From Anaerolineae bacterium (GTDB lineage: Bacteria; Chloroflexota; Anaerolineae; Aggregatilineales; Phototrophicaceae): a stretch of 64,000 nucleotides of DNA. Below the pieces are notes generated by a model that did not search any database, was not told the origin of the DNA, and was given only the letters and a program-made list of their open reading frames with translations. How positions within the stretch are numbered: position 1 is the first letter of the stretch; each line of letters opens with the position of its first letter. The stretch is from contig JAIOHM010000205.1 of NCBI GenBank assembly GCA_019912965.1, forward strand, positions 62,001 through 126,000. Reading direction: 5' to 3'. Made by a program: the position numbers and the translations under genes. Below, in pieces: positions 17,461 through 26,032 of this stretch.

Positions 17461-19548
17461 ATGCGTAACCGTCTGCGCTTACGCTTATACCATCTGCACA
17501 TGCTGGAAGCCGCACTGATCGGCCTTTTTTTCGTCAGCGGCATCCGCTATCTGATCGGCGCGATTTACAGTCGCACAGGCGGCGCATCCATCACCCTCAG
17601 CCTCGACCCCGCCAGCATTCCCGCTGGAACACCCGGCGTCGTCGAGACCGCTGTTCTGACCAACGAAATCAGCTTTTTGGTCTATATGCTTGCTTTACCC
17701 CTGCTGGGGCTGATTTTGGGACGCTTTCGCATCTTGAGTGTGGTCGCTGTGGTGCTGATTGCGGCTGGTCGTGCCTTGATGATTGCCGAAACCAGCGTTA
17801 CACCGCTGACCGCCGCCGCGATGGTTTTGGGCGGTGGATTACTTTATCTGGCGATGCTTGTCCGCGAACGCGCCCAAACCCTGCCCTATTTCTTTGTGAT
17901 GGGCATCGGTGTTGATCAAGTCTTCCGCGCCGTTGGCAACACATTAGACCCCTCATGGTCACCCGCTTATTTCAACATCCAAGCCATCCTCTCAGCCGCC
18001 GCTGTTTTATTGAGCATCCTCACGCTGGTTGGCACGAGCCGTGCAGTCCGCGCCAGAAACGAAGAATCCAATGTCACACTCGACTACGGTTTAATGCCCT
18101 TCTGGGGCGGCATTGGTTTGGGTGGATTGCTATTTCTGGAATTGGCGCTGCTCGGAACGCCCAATGCCATAGCCGGACGTGCGGATATTGACTACACGAA
18201 CTTTGCGCCCTTCATCACATTGGCGACTCTGCTCCCCTTGATTCCTTGGGTACGTCGTCAAGCCGCCGCCACCATTGGCCTGTTCGATAAAGGTTTACGT
18301 GGTTGGGCATGGATGCTCATCATCGCCCTCCTGATCGTTTTCGGGACGCGCTTTCAGGGCATCCCGGCGGGCATTGCGCTGGTCGTCGCCCAATTCGCTG
18401 CCAGCATGTTATGGTGGTGGCTCGTTCGCCCGCGTGCCGAAAAAGAACGCCAATTTACCGCCCTGTGGCTGGTGATCGGCGTCATCATTTTTGCCGTGCT
18501 GCTGGCTGCCGATAATTTCACTTACGAATACGCCTATGTGCAGAACATGGCTCCCGAACTCGCCTTCCTTGATACCATCATCCCGCCCTTCTTGCGTGGA
18601 TTCCGGGGTTTAGGGTTAGGTGTTTTGCTCCTGAGTGCTTTCTTCGCTGCCCTGCCAATGGTGCAGACTCAGCGCCGGATTCCGTGGAGCGGCGGCACAG
18701 GTTTACAATCCCTGTTCGGTCTGCTCCTGACCGCTGGCCTGAGCATTGGCGTAGCTGTAGCCGTCCGTCCACCGTTGATCGCTGGTGTGCGCGATGTCGA
18801 AACCATCCGTATCGGCACTTACAACATTCACGGCGGATTCAACGAATTTTATCACTACGATCTGGAAGCCATCGCCCGCACCATTCAGCAAAGCGGCGCG
18901 AATGTGGTGTTGTTACAGCAGGTCGAAGGTGGACGTTTAACCAGTTTCGGCGTCGATCAACCTTTATGGTTAGCCCGTCGTCTCGGCATGGATACCCGCT
19001 TCTTCCCGACCAACGAAGGTTTACAGGGTTTAGCCGTCCTATCCAATGTCGAAATCGTCTTTGATGATGGCGTTTTGCTGCCCAGCGGCGGCAATCAGGC
19101 AGGCTTACAGCGTGTGCAGATTCGCCCCGATCAGGGTGTGATTACCCTCTACAATACCCGGCTGGAATTTTTGCTGGAAGCCGGCGACGGACGCACGGTT
19201 GAGGAACAGGAACAGGAACAGCAGCGTCAGCTCAACGAGATTTTCACCATCCTCAGCAGCCGCCACCCGGACGGCAACTTAGGGCGCATGGTCATCGGCG
19301 GCACATTCAACAACATCCCGACTTCACCCCTTGCCGATCAGATGCGCGCTGCCGGATTTGTAGACCCTTTAGCGGGCTTACCCATCGAATTGAACTCGAC
19401 CCTGTGGCGCATCGGCTATCCGCAGGTACAGTTGGATTATCTATGGGTATGGCGGCGTTCGCTGGTTTCGCTCGGTGCACAGACCATCAACACCGCAGCT
19501 TCCGATCATCGCATGGCCGTCATCGAAACCCTCATCCGCCCGCAGTAA
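17461..19548 (+). CDS. Multi-pass membrane protein with degenerate endonuclease/exonuclease/phosphatase domain
   Basis: A 695-residue protein with ~12 membrane helices (residues ~10-435) and an outer C-terminal domain (~450-695) of the EEP fold. The fold landmarks are clear: N455 in TYNIHGG, a LLQQV strand, NTRL, GGTFNN, LDYLWV and the closing S681-D682-H683-R684. Three residues that EEP enzymes need are changed: the metal-binding Glu of LQEV is Gln487, the His of NTHL is Arg567 and the Asp of GDFN is Thr615. So the domain probably binds rather than cleaves. GGGAG about 9 bases before ATG 17461 supports the start. It is divergent from the amidohydrolase gene; no partner genes are evident. Confidence 0.75.
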   Translation: MRNRLRLRLYHLHMLEAALIGLFFVSGIRYLIGAIYSRTGGASITLSLDPASIPAGTPGVVETAVLTNEISFLVYMLALPLLGLILGRFRILSVVAVVLIAAGRALMIAETSVTPLTAAAMVLGGGLLYLAMLVRERAQTLPYFFVMGIGVDQVFRAVGNTLDPSWSPAYFNIQAILSAAAVLLSILTLVGTSRAVRARNEESNVTLDYGLMPFWGGIGLGGLLFLELALLGTPNAIAGRADIDYTNFAPFITLATLLPLIPWVRRQAAATIGLFDKGLRGWAWMLIIALLIVFGTRFQGIPAGIALVVAQFAASMLWWWLVRPRAEKERQFTALWLVIGVIIFAVLLAADNFTYEYAYVQNMAPELAFLDTIIPPFLRGFRGLGLGVLLLSAFFAALPMVQTQRRIPWSGGTGLQSLFGLLLTAGLSIGVAVAVRPPLIAGVRDVETIRIGTYNIHGGFNEFYHYDLEAIARTIQQSGANVVLLQQVEGGRLTSFGVDQPLWLARRLGMDTRFFPTNEGLQGLAVLSNVEIVFDDGVLLPSGGNQAGLQRVQIRPDQGVITLYNTRLEFLLEAGDGRTVEEQEQEQQRQLNEIFTILSSRHPDGNLGRMVIGGTFNNIPTSPLADQMRAAGFVDPLAGLPIELNSTLWRIGYPQVQLDYLWVWRRSLVSLGAQTINTAASDHRMAVIETLIRPQ

Positions 19549-19560
19549 AATTACTATATT

Positions 19561-19584
19561 GAGGGATACACCGCTGTGTCCCTC
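19561..19584 (+). terminator. Hairpin after the EEP-domain membrane protein gene
   Basis: GAGGGATACA (19561-19570) pairs with TGTGTCCCTC (19575-19584) with one T-G wobble and a 4-base loop. No T-run follows. Confidence 0.45.
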
Positions 19585-19677
19585 TCACGTCCCCCCATAA
19601 ATTAGGGCTTCACACCACAGAACGCCCATTCTATACTGTGATAATGATCTACTCTACCTCTTACCCCCACACCTAAA

Positions 19678-20073
19678 ATGAACACCCAAATCACAAACAC
19701 TTACCCACCACCCTCCGAAGCAACAGTGGCAGCTTTCGAAACCCAACTGAATATCCAGCTACCGCCTGATTACCGTTTATTTTTACTCGAACACAATGGC
19801 GGCAAACCAAAATCCCAAACATTTTTCATTAGTGCTGAACAAGGGGAAGATATTCTTCGATATTTTTTGGGGATACCACAGAATTTCTTGCCCATTGGAG
19901 TGGATACTTTCGGTAATCTTATCTGCCTTTCAATTGCAGGTGATGATTACGACAAGGTTTATTTTTGGGATCATGATTGGGAAGTGACCGAAGGGACACC
20001 CGATTACAGCAACGTATATTTATTGGCCGACTCGTTTGATAGCTTTCTCAATAAGCTCTATGACTCGCCATGA
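19678..20073 (+). CDS. SMI1/KNR4 (SUKH) family protein
   Basis: A 131-residue protein of the SUKH superfamily: an N-terminal helix with LPPDYRLFLLEHNGG, a middle strand PIGVDTFGNLICLS, GDDYDKVYFWDHD and a C-terminal helix ADSFDSFLNKLY. In bacteria such proteins are very often immunity proteins against nuclease or deaminase toxins of polymorphic toxin systems, but no toxin gene lies nearby. It looks more AT-rich than its neighbours and is flanked by ordinary spacer on both sides, which hints at separate acquisition. Function as an orphan immunity protein is inferred. Confidence 0.8.
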   Translation: MNTQITNTYPPPSEATVAAFETQLNIQLPPDYRLFLLEHNGGKPKSQTFFISAEQGEDILRYFLGIPQNFLPIGVDTFGNLICLSIAGDDYDKVYFWDHDWEVTEGTPDYSNVYLLADSFDSFLNKLYDSP

Positions 20074-20404
20074 TCGTTTTGACAGTTCAATGTGTACATT
20101 GTCAGCGCCAACTTCCCGTGTAGCCGCTGCAAAATGACAATATTGGCGGGCGGCGGCAATACCCGAACGCGGCGCTGCACACTACGGCGCTCCTCGTGCC
20201 AACCGCCGACACCGCCGCCATCGACATGCCTGCTTCCCTCGTTCCCGCCGACAACACCTACGGCAATTATGCAATTTTGTGCAATTAAGGAAAATCCAGC
20301 CAAGATGGAGGAATAATAGCTACAAGGTTATCCTGTCTAAACGAGGTTTTGCTCCCTCCTCGCGTGCGGGGAGGGTTGGGGAGGGGTAAATAGCAATGGC
20401 TGTT
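20074..20404. other. Gene-free spacer (331 bases)
   Basis: I see no gene here. The first part (about 20140-20240) is unusually rich in GCG/GCC runs; it then turns AT-rich with three near-repeats of GCAATT (20262-20287). A dispersed-repeat-like hairpin follows at 20352-20375. Short reading frames in this stretch have no family resemblance. Confidence 0.5.
20352..20388. repeat. GC-rich hairpin resembling a dispersed intergenic repeat
   Basis: CTCCCTCC (20352-20359) faces GGGGAGGG (20368-20375), followed by TTGGGGAGGGG. Sequences of this CTCCC...GGGGAGGGTTGGGG form occur as scattered repeats between genes in many bacteria. There is only one clear copy in this window. Confidence 0.4.
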
Positions 20405-21178
20405 TCACTCCCCTTCTTCCTGCACAACTGGCGCTTCAGCCGACGGAGCAACACCCTCCGCAACCGGAGCAAGCGGCGTTAACTCCCCGCTTTCCACCCG
20501 TTTGAGCGCATCCCGCGCGGCTGACTGTGCTGCGGTATGTTTGCTCCGCCCCTCACCCCGTCCGGCCACCACATCCCCAACCACCACTTCAACGATGAAC
20601 TCTTTTTGGTGATCGGGCCCGGTAGCCGAAACCGTCTGGTAAACCGGGGTTTGATTACGCGCCGATTGGCTCCACTCTTGAAACAAACTCCGCGCATCCA
20701 GATGCAGTTTCAGCGCCAGCACATGTTCCAGCAGTGCATCCAGCGAAGGCAAAGCAAACATTCGCACCGCCTCTACCCCCCGGTCAAGATAGAGCGCCCC
20801 TACCACTGCCTCGAACGCCGCGCACAGATTCGTCTGCCGGTCGCGTCCACCGCTGGCTTCCTCGCCTTTTCCCATCCGCATGTACTCGCCCAAATTGATC
20901 TGCCGTGCCAACCCTGCCAGCGCCTCAGTGCGTACCAGTGCCGCCCGTAACCGCGTTAGTTGGCCTTCTGGCATATCCGGGTAACGCTGAAACAGCATAT
21001 CGCCCACCACAAAATCCAGCACCGCATCGCCCAAAAATTCCAAACGCTCGTTATCGCCCGTGTCGGCATCCTGACCATGTTCATTGATGTACGAACGGTG
21101 GGTGAGCGCCTGCGTCAGCAAAGCGGGCGTCTTGAATTTCAGGTGAAGTTGTTTCTGTAACGCTTGAATATCACGCAT
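20405..21178 (-). CDS. rnc: Ribonuclease III
   Basis: A 257-residue double-strand RNA endonuclease for rRNA and mRNA processing. The catalytic domain shows LTHRSYINE and the signature NERLEFLGDAVLDFVV, with the second acidic pair in FEAVVGALYLD. The double-stranded-RNA-binding domain covers ~165-235 (QEWSQ, P-x-Y, GRSKHTAAQSAARDAL). The C-terminal ~20 residues are a Pro/Ala/Glu-rich tail. It follows fabF on the same strand across 55 bases that hold a palindromic repeat. In many bacteria acpP sits with fabF and rnc; it is absent here. Confidence 0.96.
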   Translation of the reverse strand: MRDIQALQKQLHLKFKTPALLTQALTHRSYINEHGQDADTGDNERLEFLGDAVLDFVVGDMLFQRYPDMPEGQLTRLRAALVRTEALAGLARQINLGEYMRMGKGEEASGGRDRQTNLCAAFEAVVGALYLDRGVEAVRMFALPSLDALLEHVLALKLHLDARSLFQEWSQSARNQTPVYQTVSATGPDHQKEFIVEVVVGDVVAGRGEGRSKHTAAQSAARDALKRVESGELTPLAPVAEGVAPSAEAPVVQEEGE

Positions 21179-21195
21179 CAGGGGGTATGTATTTG

Positions 21196-21226
21196 TGTAG
21201 GGGCAACCCGGCGGTTCGCCCCTACA
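21196..21226. repeat. Palindromic dispersed-repeat element (TGTAGGGGC type)
   Basis: TGTAGGGGC (21196-21204) pairs with GCCCCTACA (21218-21226), with an inner AACC/GGTT step. A related copy with A for G in the stem lies after rpoC (30703-30730). The form is that of a widespread REP-like intergenic palindrome; here it separates fabF from rnc. Confidence 0.6.
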
Positions 21227-21233
21227 GACCTTT

Positions 21234-22475
21234 CTAGTTGAATGCTTTAAAAATCAGAGAAACGTTATGCCCGCCGAACCCGAACGAATTACTCATCACC
21301 GATTGGATGGGCATCGAACGCGCTTCATTCGGCACATAATCCAGATCGCATTCCGGGTCGGCTTCTTCAAGATTAATGGTCGGCGGGGCTACACTGTCGC
21401 GCATCGCCAGCACCGAAAACACCGCTTCCAACGCCGCCGTTGCGCCCATGCCATGCCCGGTCATGCTCTTGGTCGAACTCATCGGCACTTTATACGCATG
21501 GTCGCCGAAAATGCGCTTGACCGCTTTGGTTTCCATCACATCATTCAGCGAAGTCGCCGTACCATGCGCGTTGATGTAATGAATATCCGTTGGGTTCATC
21601 TGAGCATCATTCAGCGCATTCTGAATCGCCGCACTCGCCCCTTTAGCATCCGGGTCAGGCGCGGTCACATGGTATGAGTCGGAAGTCGATCCGTAACCCA
21701 CGATTTCCGCCAGAATATTCGCGCCCCGCGCTTTGGCAAATTCCAGTTCTTCCAGAACCACCACGCCCGCCCCTTCGCTAAACACCAACCCACTGCGGTT
21801 CTTATCAAATGGACGTGAAGCATGTACAGGATCATCGTTCAATCGTGAACACGCACCTACCCGGTCAAACGCCGCGATGCCGATGGGGATAATTGGTGCA
21901 TCACCGCATCCCGCGAAAGCTGCATCCAACCGTCCCCAGCGAATGAGATCGAACGAATGACCAATGCAGTCTGCCCCGGTCGCGCAGGCCGAAATCGGCG
22001 TATAAGAAGGGCCTACGGTGCCATATTCAATACTGACCAGATCGCTCCCACCGTTGACCATCAACATCGGAATGCCAAACGGTGTAATCCGGCGCGGATC
22101 GCCCGTATCAAACAGCATCTTGGCCTCAGCATAATAACTGCCTACACCGCCGACCGACGACCCAATAATAGTGCCAATGCGTTGGCGATTGTGATCATTC
22201 ACCTCAATGCCCGAATGGGTGACCGCTTCTCTGGCTGCTGCTACGACCAGATGTTGGTAACGGTCACGCCGCCGGACTTCCTTTGCGGGCATGTACTGGT
22301 TTGCGTCGAAGTTCTTCACCTCTGCCGCGATTTTCACCAGATAACTGGATGCATCAAACAGCGTGATCGGGCCAATACCGCTTTTACCCGCCTTGATCGC
22401 TGCCCAGGAATCTTCTACATTGTGTCCCAGCGGGGTCATCATGCCTAGCCCGGTCACAACCACACGTCGCACCAT
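21234..22475 (-). CDS. fabF: 3-oxoacyl-[ACP] synthase II
   Basis: A 413-residue condensing enzyme that elongates acyl-ACP with malonyl-ACP in fatty acid synthesis. The Cys-His-His triad is complete: Cys in SACATGADC, His in INAHGTATS and His in MTGHGMGA. The start VVTGLGMMTPLG and the ending NSFGFGGHNVSL are typical. AGGAG lies 6 bases before ATG 22475. It is followed by rnc on the same strand without an acpP gene between them. Confidence 0.95.
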   Translation of the reverse strand: MVRRVVVTGLGMMTPLGHNVEDSWAAIKAGKSGIGPITLFDASSYLVKIAAEVKNFDANQYMPAKEVRRRDRYQHLVVAAAREAVTHSGIEVNDHNRQRIGTIIGSSVGGVGSYYAEAKMLFDTGDPRRITPFGIPMLMVNGGSDLVSIEYGTVGPSYTPISACATGADCIGHSFDLIRWGRLDAAFAGCGDAPIIPIGIAAFDRVGACSRLNDDPVHASRPFDKNRSGLVFSEGAGVVVLEELEFAKARGANILAEIVGYGSTSDSYHVTAPDPDAKGASAAIQNALNDAQMNPTDIHYINAHGTATSLNDVMETKAVKRIFGDHAYKVPMSSTKSMTGHGMGATAALEAVFSVLAMRDSVAPPTINLEEADPECDLDYVPNEARSMPIQSVMSNSFGFGGHNVSLIFKAFN

Positions 22476-22520
22476 GAAAAACTCCTATAAAAATAAACGC
22501 CTATCAAAAGAACACCATTT

Positions 22521-23246
22521 TTACGATTGCGTATCGTCCGGCGTCGGCAGGTAATGCCCCTCTACCCAACTCGCGCCGTCCTTACCCACTTCTTTTTTCC
22601 AGACAGGAACGATCTCCTTCAGGCGATCAATCCCATAACGCGCCGCCTCAAAACACCCCTGATCACGATGCCCGGAAGAACAGGCAATCAAAATCGTATT
22701 CTGCCCCACTTCCAGTTTGCCCACCCGCTGCACAATCGCAATCCCCTGCACCAGCGGCCACTGTTCACGGATTTCGTCAGCCACCTGCTGCATCTTCACC
22801 AGCGCCATCGGTTCATACGCCTCATATTCAAGATGCTGGGTCTGGAGCAGTTTGCCGTCTTGATCGGTTTCCCCGCGCACCATCCCGCTGAACACGCACA
22901 CCGCCCCGGTCGCCGGAATTGTGATCGCTTTAATCAATTCGTCAGTATCAATCGGTTCAGCCGCCAGCTTAAATATCACCGGATATTCATCACCGCTTCC
23001 ACCGCTGACAGGTGGAAAGAACGCAACTTCATCGCCATCTTTTACCGTATCGCCCGGAAAAGCGTATTCCTGATTGACCGCCGAAATCGCCGCCTCAACA
23101 TTAGCAGCCATATTCGGATACTGTGCGATCAATGCTTGCCGCACATCAGTAACCGTAGCCGTTTCTATCGGCATCGTCAGTGTTAGGCGGTTTGTGCCAG
23201 CCAGTTCCTTCAGGGTTGCAAACAACAGAATTCGCACCTGCATCAT
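22521..23246 (-). CDS. MoaD-MoaE fusion, molybdopterin synthase
   Basis: A 241-residue fusion of both molybdopterin synthase subunits. Residues 1-83 are the ubiquitin-like MoaD part, ending PPVSGG (G82-G83); residues ~87-235 are MoaE, with the GAVCVFSGMVR strand, LEYEAYEPMA, HRVG-like QRVGKLEVGQ, SGHR and PVWKKE with the catalytic Lys region. MoaD needs a free C-terminal Gly-Gly for thiocarboxylation; here Ser-Gly-Asp follows directly. The M. tuberculosis MoaX fusion is known to be cut after Gly-Gly by a JAMM-type protease, and the same may be required here. It starts immediately after the moaC stop and is co-translated. Confidence 0.93.
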   Translation of the reverse strand: MMQVRILLFATLKELAGTNRLTLTMPIETATVTDVRQALIAQYPNMAANVEAAISAVNQEYAFPGDTVKDGDEVAFFPPVSGGSGDEYPVIFKLAAEPIDTDELIKAITIPATGAVCVFSGMVRGETDQDGKLLQTQHLEYEAYEPMALVKMQQVADEIREQWPLVQGIAIVQRVGKLEVGQNTILIACSSGHRDQGCFEAARYGIDRLKEIVPVWKKEVGKDGASWVEGHYLPTPDDTQS

Positions 23247-23729
23247 TTATTCCTCTGCCACATAATCGCCATGTTGACCACCGCGCTTTTCCACTAACCG
23301 AATATCGCTCAGACGCATGGCGCGGTCAACAGCTTTCGCCATATCATAAACCGTCAGTGCCGCTACGCTCACCGCCGTTAGCGCTTCCATCTCCACCCCG
23401 GTTTTGCCCACCGTTCGGGCTGTCGCGCTAATCCGTACCGCATTGGCGCTCTCATCCAGCGTCAAATCCACATCAATATGTGTCAGTGGCAGGGGGTGGC
23501 ACAGCGGAATCAGGTCGGATGTTTTCTTCGCTGCCATAATCCCGGCTAAACGCGCGACCATCAGCACATCACCTTTTTTCAATGCGCCTTCGCGGATCAG
23601 CCGCAGCGTTTCGGGCTGCATGTATACCGTACCTTGCGCCACTGCCAGCCGTTCGCTCTCTGGCTTCGCGCCCACATCCACCATCCGGGCAGTACCCTGT
23701 TCATCCAGATGCGTTAAGTGATCGTCCAC
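23247..23729 (-). CDS. moaC: Cyclic pyranopterin monophosphate synthase
   Basis: A 160-residue enzyme that, after MoaA, closes cyclic pyranopterin monophosphate in molybdenum cofactor synthesis. Signature residues are present: [10 protein letters not shown], the [11 protein letters not shown] segment, and [20 protein letters not shown] with the catalytic Asp and a following Lys. GTG 23729 is the start, with GAGGA 7 bases upstream. The stop codon abuts the ATG of the MoaD-MoaE fusion with no gap. moaA is not in the window. Confidence 0.96.
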   Translation of the reverse strand: MDDHLTHLDEQGTARMVDVGAKPESERLAVAQGTVYMQPETLRLIREGALKKGDVLMVARLAGIMAAKKTSDLIPLCHPLPLTHIDVDLTLDESANAVRISATARTVGKTGVEMEALTAVSVAALTVYDMAKAVDRAMRLSDIRLVEKRGGQHGDYVAEE

Positions 23730-23749
23730 AGTTATATCCTCACACAGCC

Positions 23750-23778
23750 TTCAATTATAGCGCGGGCTACTGTATACT
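23750..23778 (+). promoter_or_regulatory. Candidate ftsY promoter in the moaC-ftsY divergent region
   Basis: TTCAAT (23750-23755), 17 bases, TATACT (23773-23778). The -35 match is weak. On the other strand TATAAT (23759-23754) is a possible -10 for moaC, 25 bases before its start. Confidence 0.35.
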
Positions 23779-23833
23779 TCAGGGTACTGTTCGCGTTGAT
23801 AGCGCAGCGTATTTTCGCAGGAGCACAGCCCCC

Positions 23834-24736
23834 TTGAGCATTTTTCGCAGCGGCTTATCCAAGACCCGCCAATCCTTTTTCGGACGAATCTCGCAGCTAC
23901 TCGGCAACACCAATATTGATGATGAAACGTGGGATGATATCGAAGCCCTGCTCATTCAGGCTGATCTCGGTGTGCCAACCACGCAGCGGGTCATTGACGA
24001 GCTAAAAACCCGCGTTAAACGCGAAGGAATCAGCAGTCCTGAAAAGCTGCAAAAAGCGTTGAAAGAAACGCTCGCTTCGCTGCTGTCGTTCCCGCCGCCC
24101 ATGAACATTAGTGGTCGCCCATTATCTATTATTCTGATTGTCGGCGTCAATGGTTCTGGCAAGACGACCTCAATTGCCAAACTCGCGAATCGCCTGAACC
24201 GTTCCGGGCGTAAAGTCATGTTGGCAGCTGGCGATACATTCCGTGCTGCTGCAATCGAACAATTACAAACATGGGGGCAGCGCGTAGGTGTACCTGTCAT
24301 CGCCAACAAACCCGGCTCAGACCCGGCAGCAGTTGTTTATGACGCCACCGCAGCCGCTAACGCACGTGGCAACGATATTCTGATCGTGGATACTGCTGGA
24401 CGTTTACACACCAACTTTAACCTGATGGAAGAACTCGCCAAGATTAAGGCCGTTTCCAGCCGTGTAATTCCAGATGCCCCACATGAAGTGCTGTTAGTAC
24501 TGGATGGAACCACCGGACAAAACGCACTCCAGCAGGCGCAGAAATTCCGCGAAATGGTGGATGTCACCGGCATAATCGTCACCAAGTTGGATGGCACAGC
24601 GAAGGGTGGCATGGTCTTCGCTATTTTTAACGAACTTAAACTGCCTGTACATTACGTCGGGTTGGGTGAAGGCATCGACGATATGGTGCTGTTTAGTCCC
24701 GAAAATTTTGTCAACAGTCTTTTCGACGAAAACTAA
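23834..24736 (+). CDS. ftsY: Signal recognition particle receptor FtsY
   Basis: A GTPase that docks the SRP-ribosome complex at the membrane for co-translational insertion. I place the start at TTG 23834 (AGGAG at 23819-23823, 10 bases before), giving 300 residues; longer frames run back into the moaC promoter and read as noise. Helical N domain ~1-90; G domain motifs: GVNGSGKTT near 105, DTFRAAA, DTAGRLHTN, TKLDGTAKGG. There is no acidic A domain, as in many non-proteobacterial FtsY proteins. prfB follows 45 bases downstream. Confidence 0.95.
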   Translation: MSIFRSGLSKTRQSFFGRISQLLGNTNIDDETWDDIEALLIQADLGVPTTQRVIDELKTRVKREGISSPEKLQKALKETLASLLSFPPPMNISGRPLSIILIVGVNGSGKTTSIAKLANRLNRSGRKVMLAAGDTFRAAAIEQLQTWGQRVGVPVIANKPGSDPAAVVYDATAAANARGNDILIVDTAGRLHTNFNLMEELAKIKAVSSRVIPDAPHEVLLVLDGTTGQNALQQAQKFREMVDVTGIIVTKLDGTAKGGMVFAIFNELKLPVHYVGLGEGIDDMVLFSPENFVNSLFDEN

Positions 24737-24781
24737 TCCAGGGGCATATTGCCCGGTTGAGGAGGATTTGATAAAAAGTAA

Positions 24782-25879
24782 ATGGACACATTAATCAGCC
24801 TGTTGAAAAACATGAAGGCACGTATTGATGGGCTGATGGAGCGCCTGGACATTACAGGCAAATCACAAAAAGCCGCTGAACTGGAACAACAAGCAGGTGC
24901 GCCCAATTTCTGGAACGATGCTGAAGCCGCCCAGAAAATCATGCAGGAAATCGCCCGGCTGAAAGAAGAAGTCAACCGCTGGCAAAGCCTCGCCGGACGC
25001 ATCAACGATGCGCTGGAACTCGCTCAACTCGATGACCCCAATTTGCTGGATGAACTCAACAAAGAAGTCGAAAGCCTTTCTACCCTCATTGACCGGATGG
25101 GTATTCAAGCACTGCTCTCCGGCTCGTATGACCGGGATAACGCTATCGTCACCATCCACGCAGGCGCAGGTGGGACGGATGCTCAGGATTGGGCACAAAT
25201 GTTGGAGCGCATGTATATCCGCTGGGCAGAAGAAAATGGCTACAAGATCGAAGTGATTGAACGCAGCGATGGCGAAGAAGCTGGCATCAAAAGCATGATG
25301 ATGAGCGTAAAAGGCGAATATGCTTTCGGCTATTTGCAGAGTGAACAAGGCACACACCGTCTGGTACGCCTCAGCCCCTTTGACGCCGCACACCGTCGTC
25401 ATACTGCTTTCGCTAAAGTCGAACTCTGGCCGGATATTCAGGGACAGATCGACATTGAAATCAACGAAAAAGACCTCAAAATCGACACTTACCGGGCAGG
25501 CGGGGCAGGCGGTCAGCACGTCCAGAAAAATGATACGGCTGTCCGCATCACCCATGTCCCAACAGGCATCGTCGTCCAGTGCCAAAATCAGCGCAGCCAG
25601 ATGCAGAACAGAGAACGCGCCATGCAAATCCTCAAGGCACGCCTCTTTGAAATGGAGCGAAAAAAGCAGGAGGCGCAACTCGCCAGTCTTAAGGGCGAAA
25701 ATATAGAAGCCGCCTGGGGCAACCAGATTCGTTCCTATGTGCTGCATCCCTACCAGATGGTCAAAGATCACCGAACCGACCATGAAATAGGCAACACGCA
25801 AGCGGTGCTGGATGGACGGCTGAACGAATTTATGGACGCCTATCTGCGTGCCAAAGTCGATGGGCAGGCACAGTATTAA
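24782..25879 (+). CDS. prfB: Peptide chain release factor 2
   Basis: A 365-residue release factor that reads UAA/UGA. The codon-recognition tripeptide SPF is in RLSPFDAAH, and the GGQ loop is GAGGQHVQK, which triggers peptidyl-tRNA hydrolysis. The N-terminal helical domain is complete in one frame, so no programmed frameshift at an internal UGA is needed, unlike in E. coli and many others. The strong GGAGG at 24761-24765 is 16 bases from the ATG, longer than usual. The gene follows ftsY and precedes rpoC on the same strand. Confidence 0.95.
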   Translation: MDTLISLLKNMKARIDGLMERLDITGKSQKAAELEQQAGAPNFWNDAEAAQKIMQEIARLKEEVNRWQSLAGRINDALELAQLDDPNLLDELNKEVESLSTLIDRMGIQALLSGSYDRDNAIVTIHAGAGGTDAQDWAQMLERMYIRWAEENGYKIEVIERSDGEEAGIKSMMMSVKGEYAFGYLQSEQGTHRLVRLSPFDAAHRRHTAFAKVELWPDIQGQIDIEINEKDLKIDTYRAGGAGGQHVQKNDTAVRITHVPTGIVVQCQNQRSQMQNRERAMQILKARLFEMERKKQEAQLASLKGENIEAAWGNQIRSYVLHPYQMVKDHRTDHEIGNTQAVLDGRLNEFMDAYLRAKVDGQAQY

Positions 25880-25921
25880 ATCTGCCCAGACCACAATCTG
25901 AGACTTGGAGCGCGCAAATGC

Positions 25922-25950
25922 TTGACATTCTCAATCAACATTGCTACAAT
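25922..25950 (+). promoter_or_regulatory. Strong sigma-70-type promoter of rpoC
   Basis: TTGACA (25922-25927), exactly 17 bases, TACAAT (25945-25950). Transcription would begin near 25957, leaving a leader of about 150 bases before rpoC. Confidence 0.85.
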
Positions 25951-25995
25951 TTCAGATTACGAATGGACATGTGTAGACAAACATACCAAACATCA

Positions 25996-26032
25996 AAACA
26001 GCGATGGAAAGGATAGCTTCCACCCGCTGTTT
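25996..26032 (+). promoter_or_regulatory. Long hairpin in the rpoC leader
   Basis: AAACAGCG (25996-26003) pairs with CGCTGTTT (26025-26032) and, inside it, TGGAA (26005-26009) pairs with TTCCA (26018-26022). It lies in the transcribed leader between promoter and ribosome site, with no T-run, so it could be a binding or processing site that controls rpoC mRNA. Confidence 0.45.

Noticed and set aside
20092-20316. Short plus-strand frame in the spacer after the SUKH gene
   Set aside because: Cys/Thr/Pro-rich noise over GC-rich repeats, no ribosome site and no family resemblance.
22527-23186. Open frame of 219 codons opposite the MoaD-MoaE fusion
   Set aside because: Antisense shadow; His/Arg-rich low-quality composition and no family match.
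23582-23833. N-terminal extension of ftsY
   Set aside because: It would overlap moaC and its promoter and reads as noise; TTG 23834 has a good ribosome site.
24863-25894. Long open frame of 343 codons opposite prfB
   Set aside because: It mirrors prfB codons, has no recognisable motif, and prfB is certain on the other strand.
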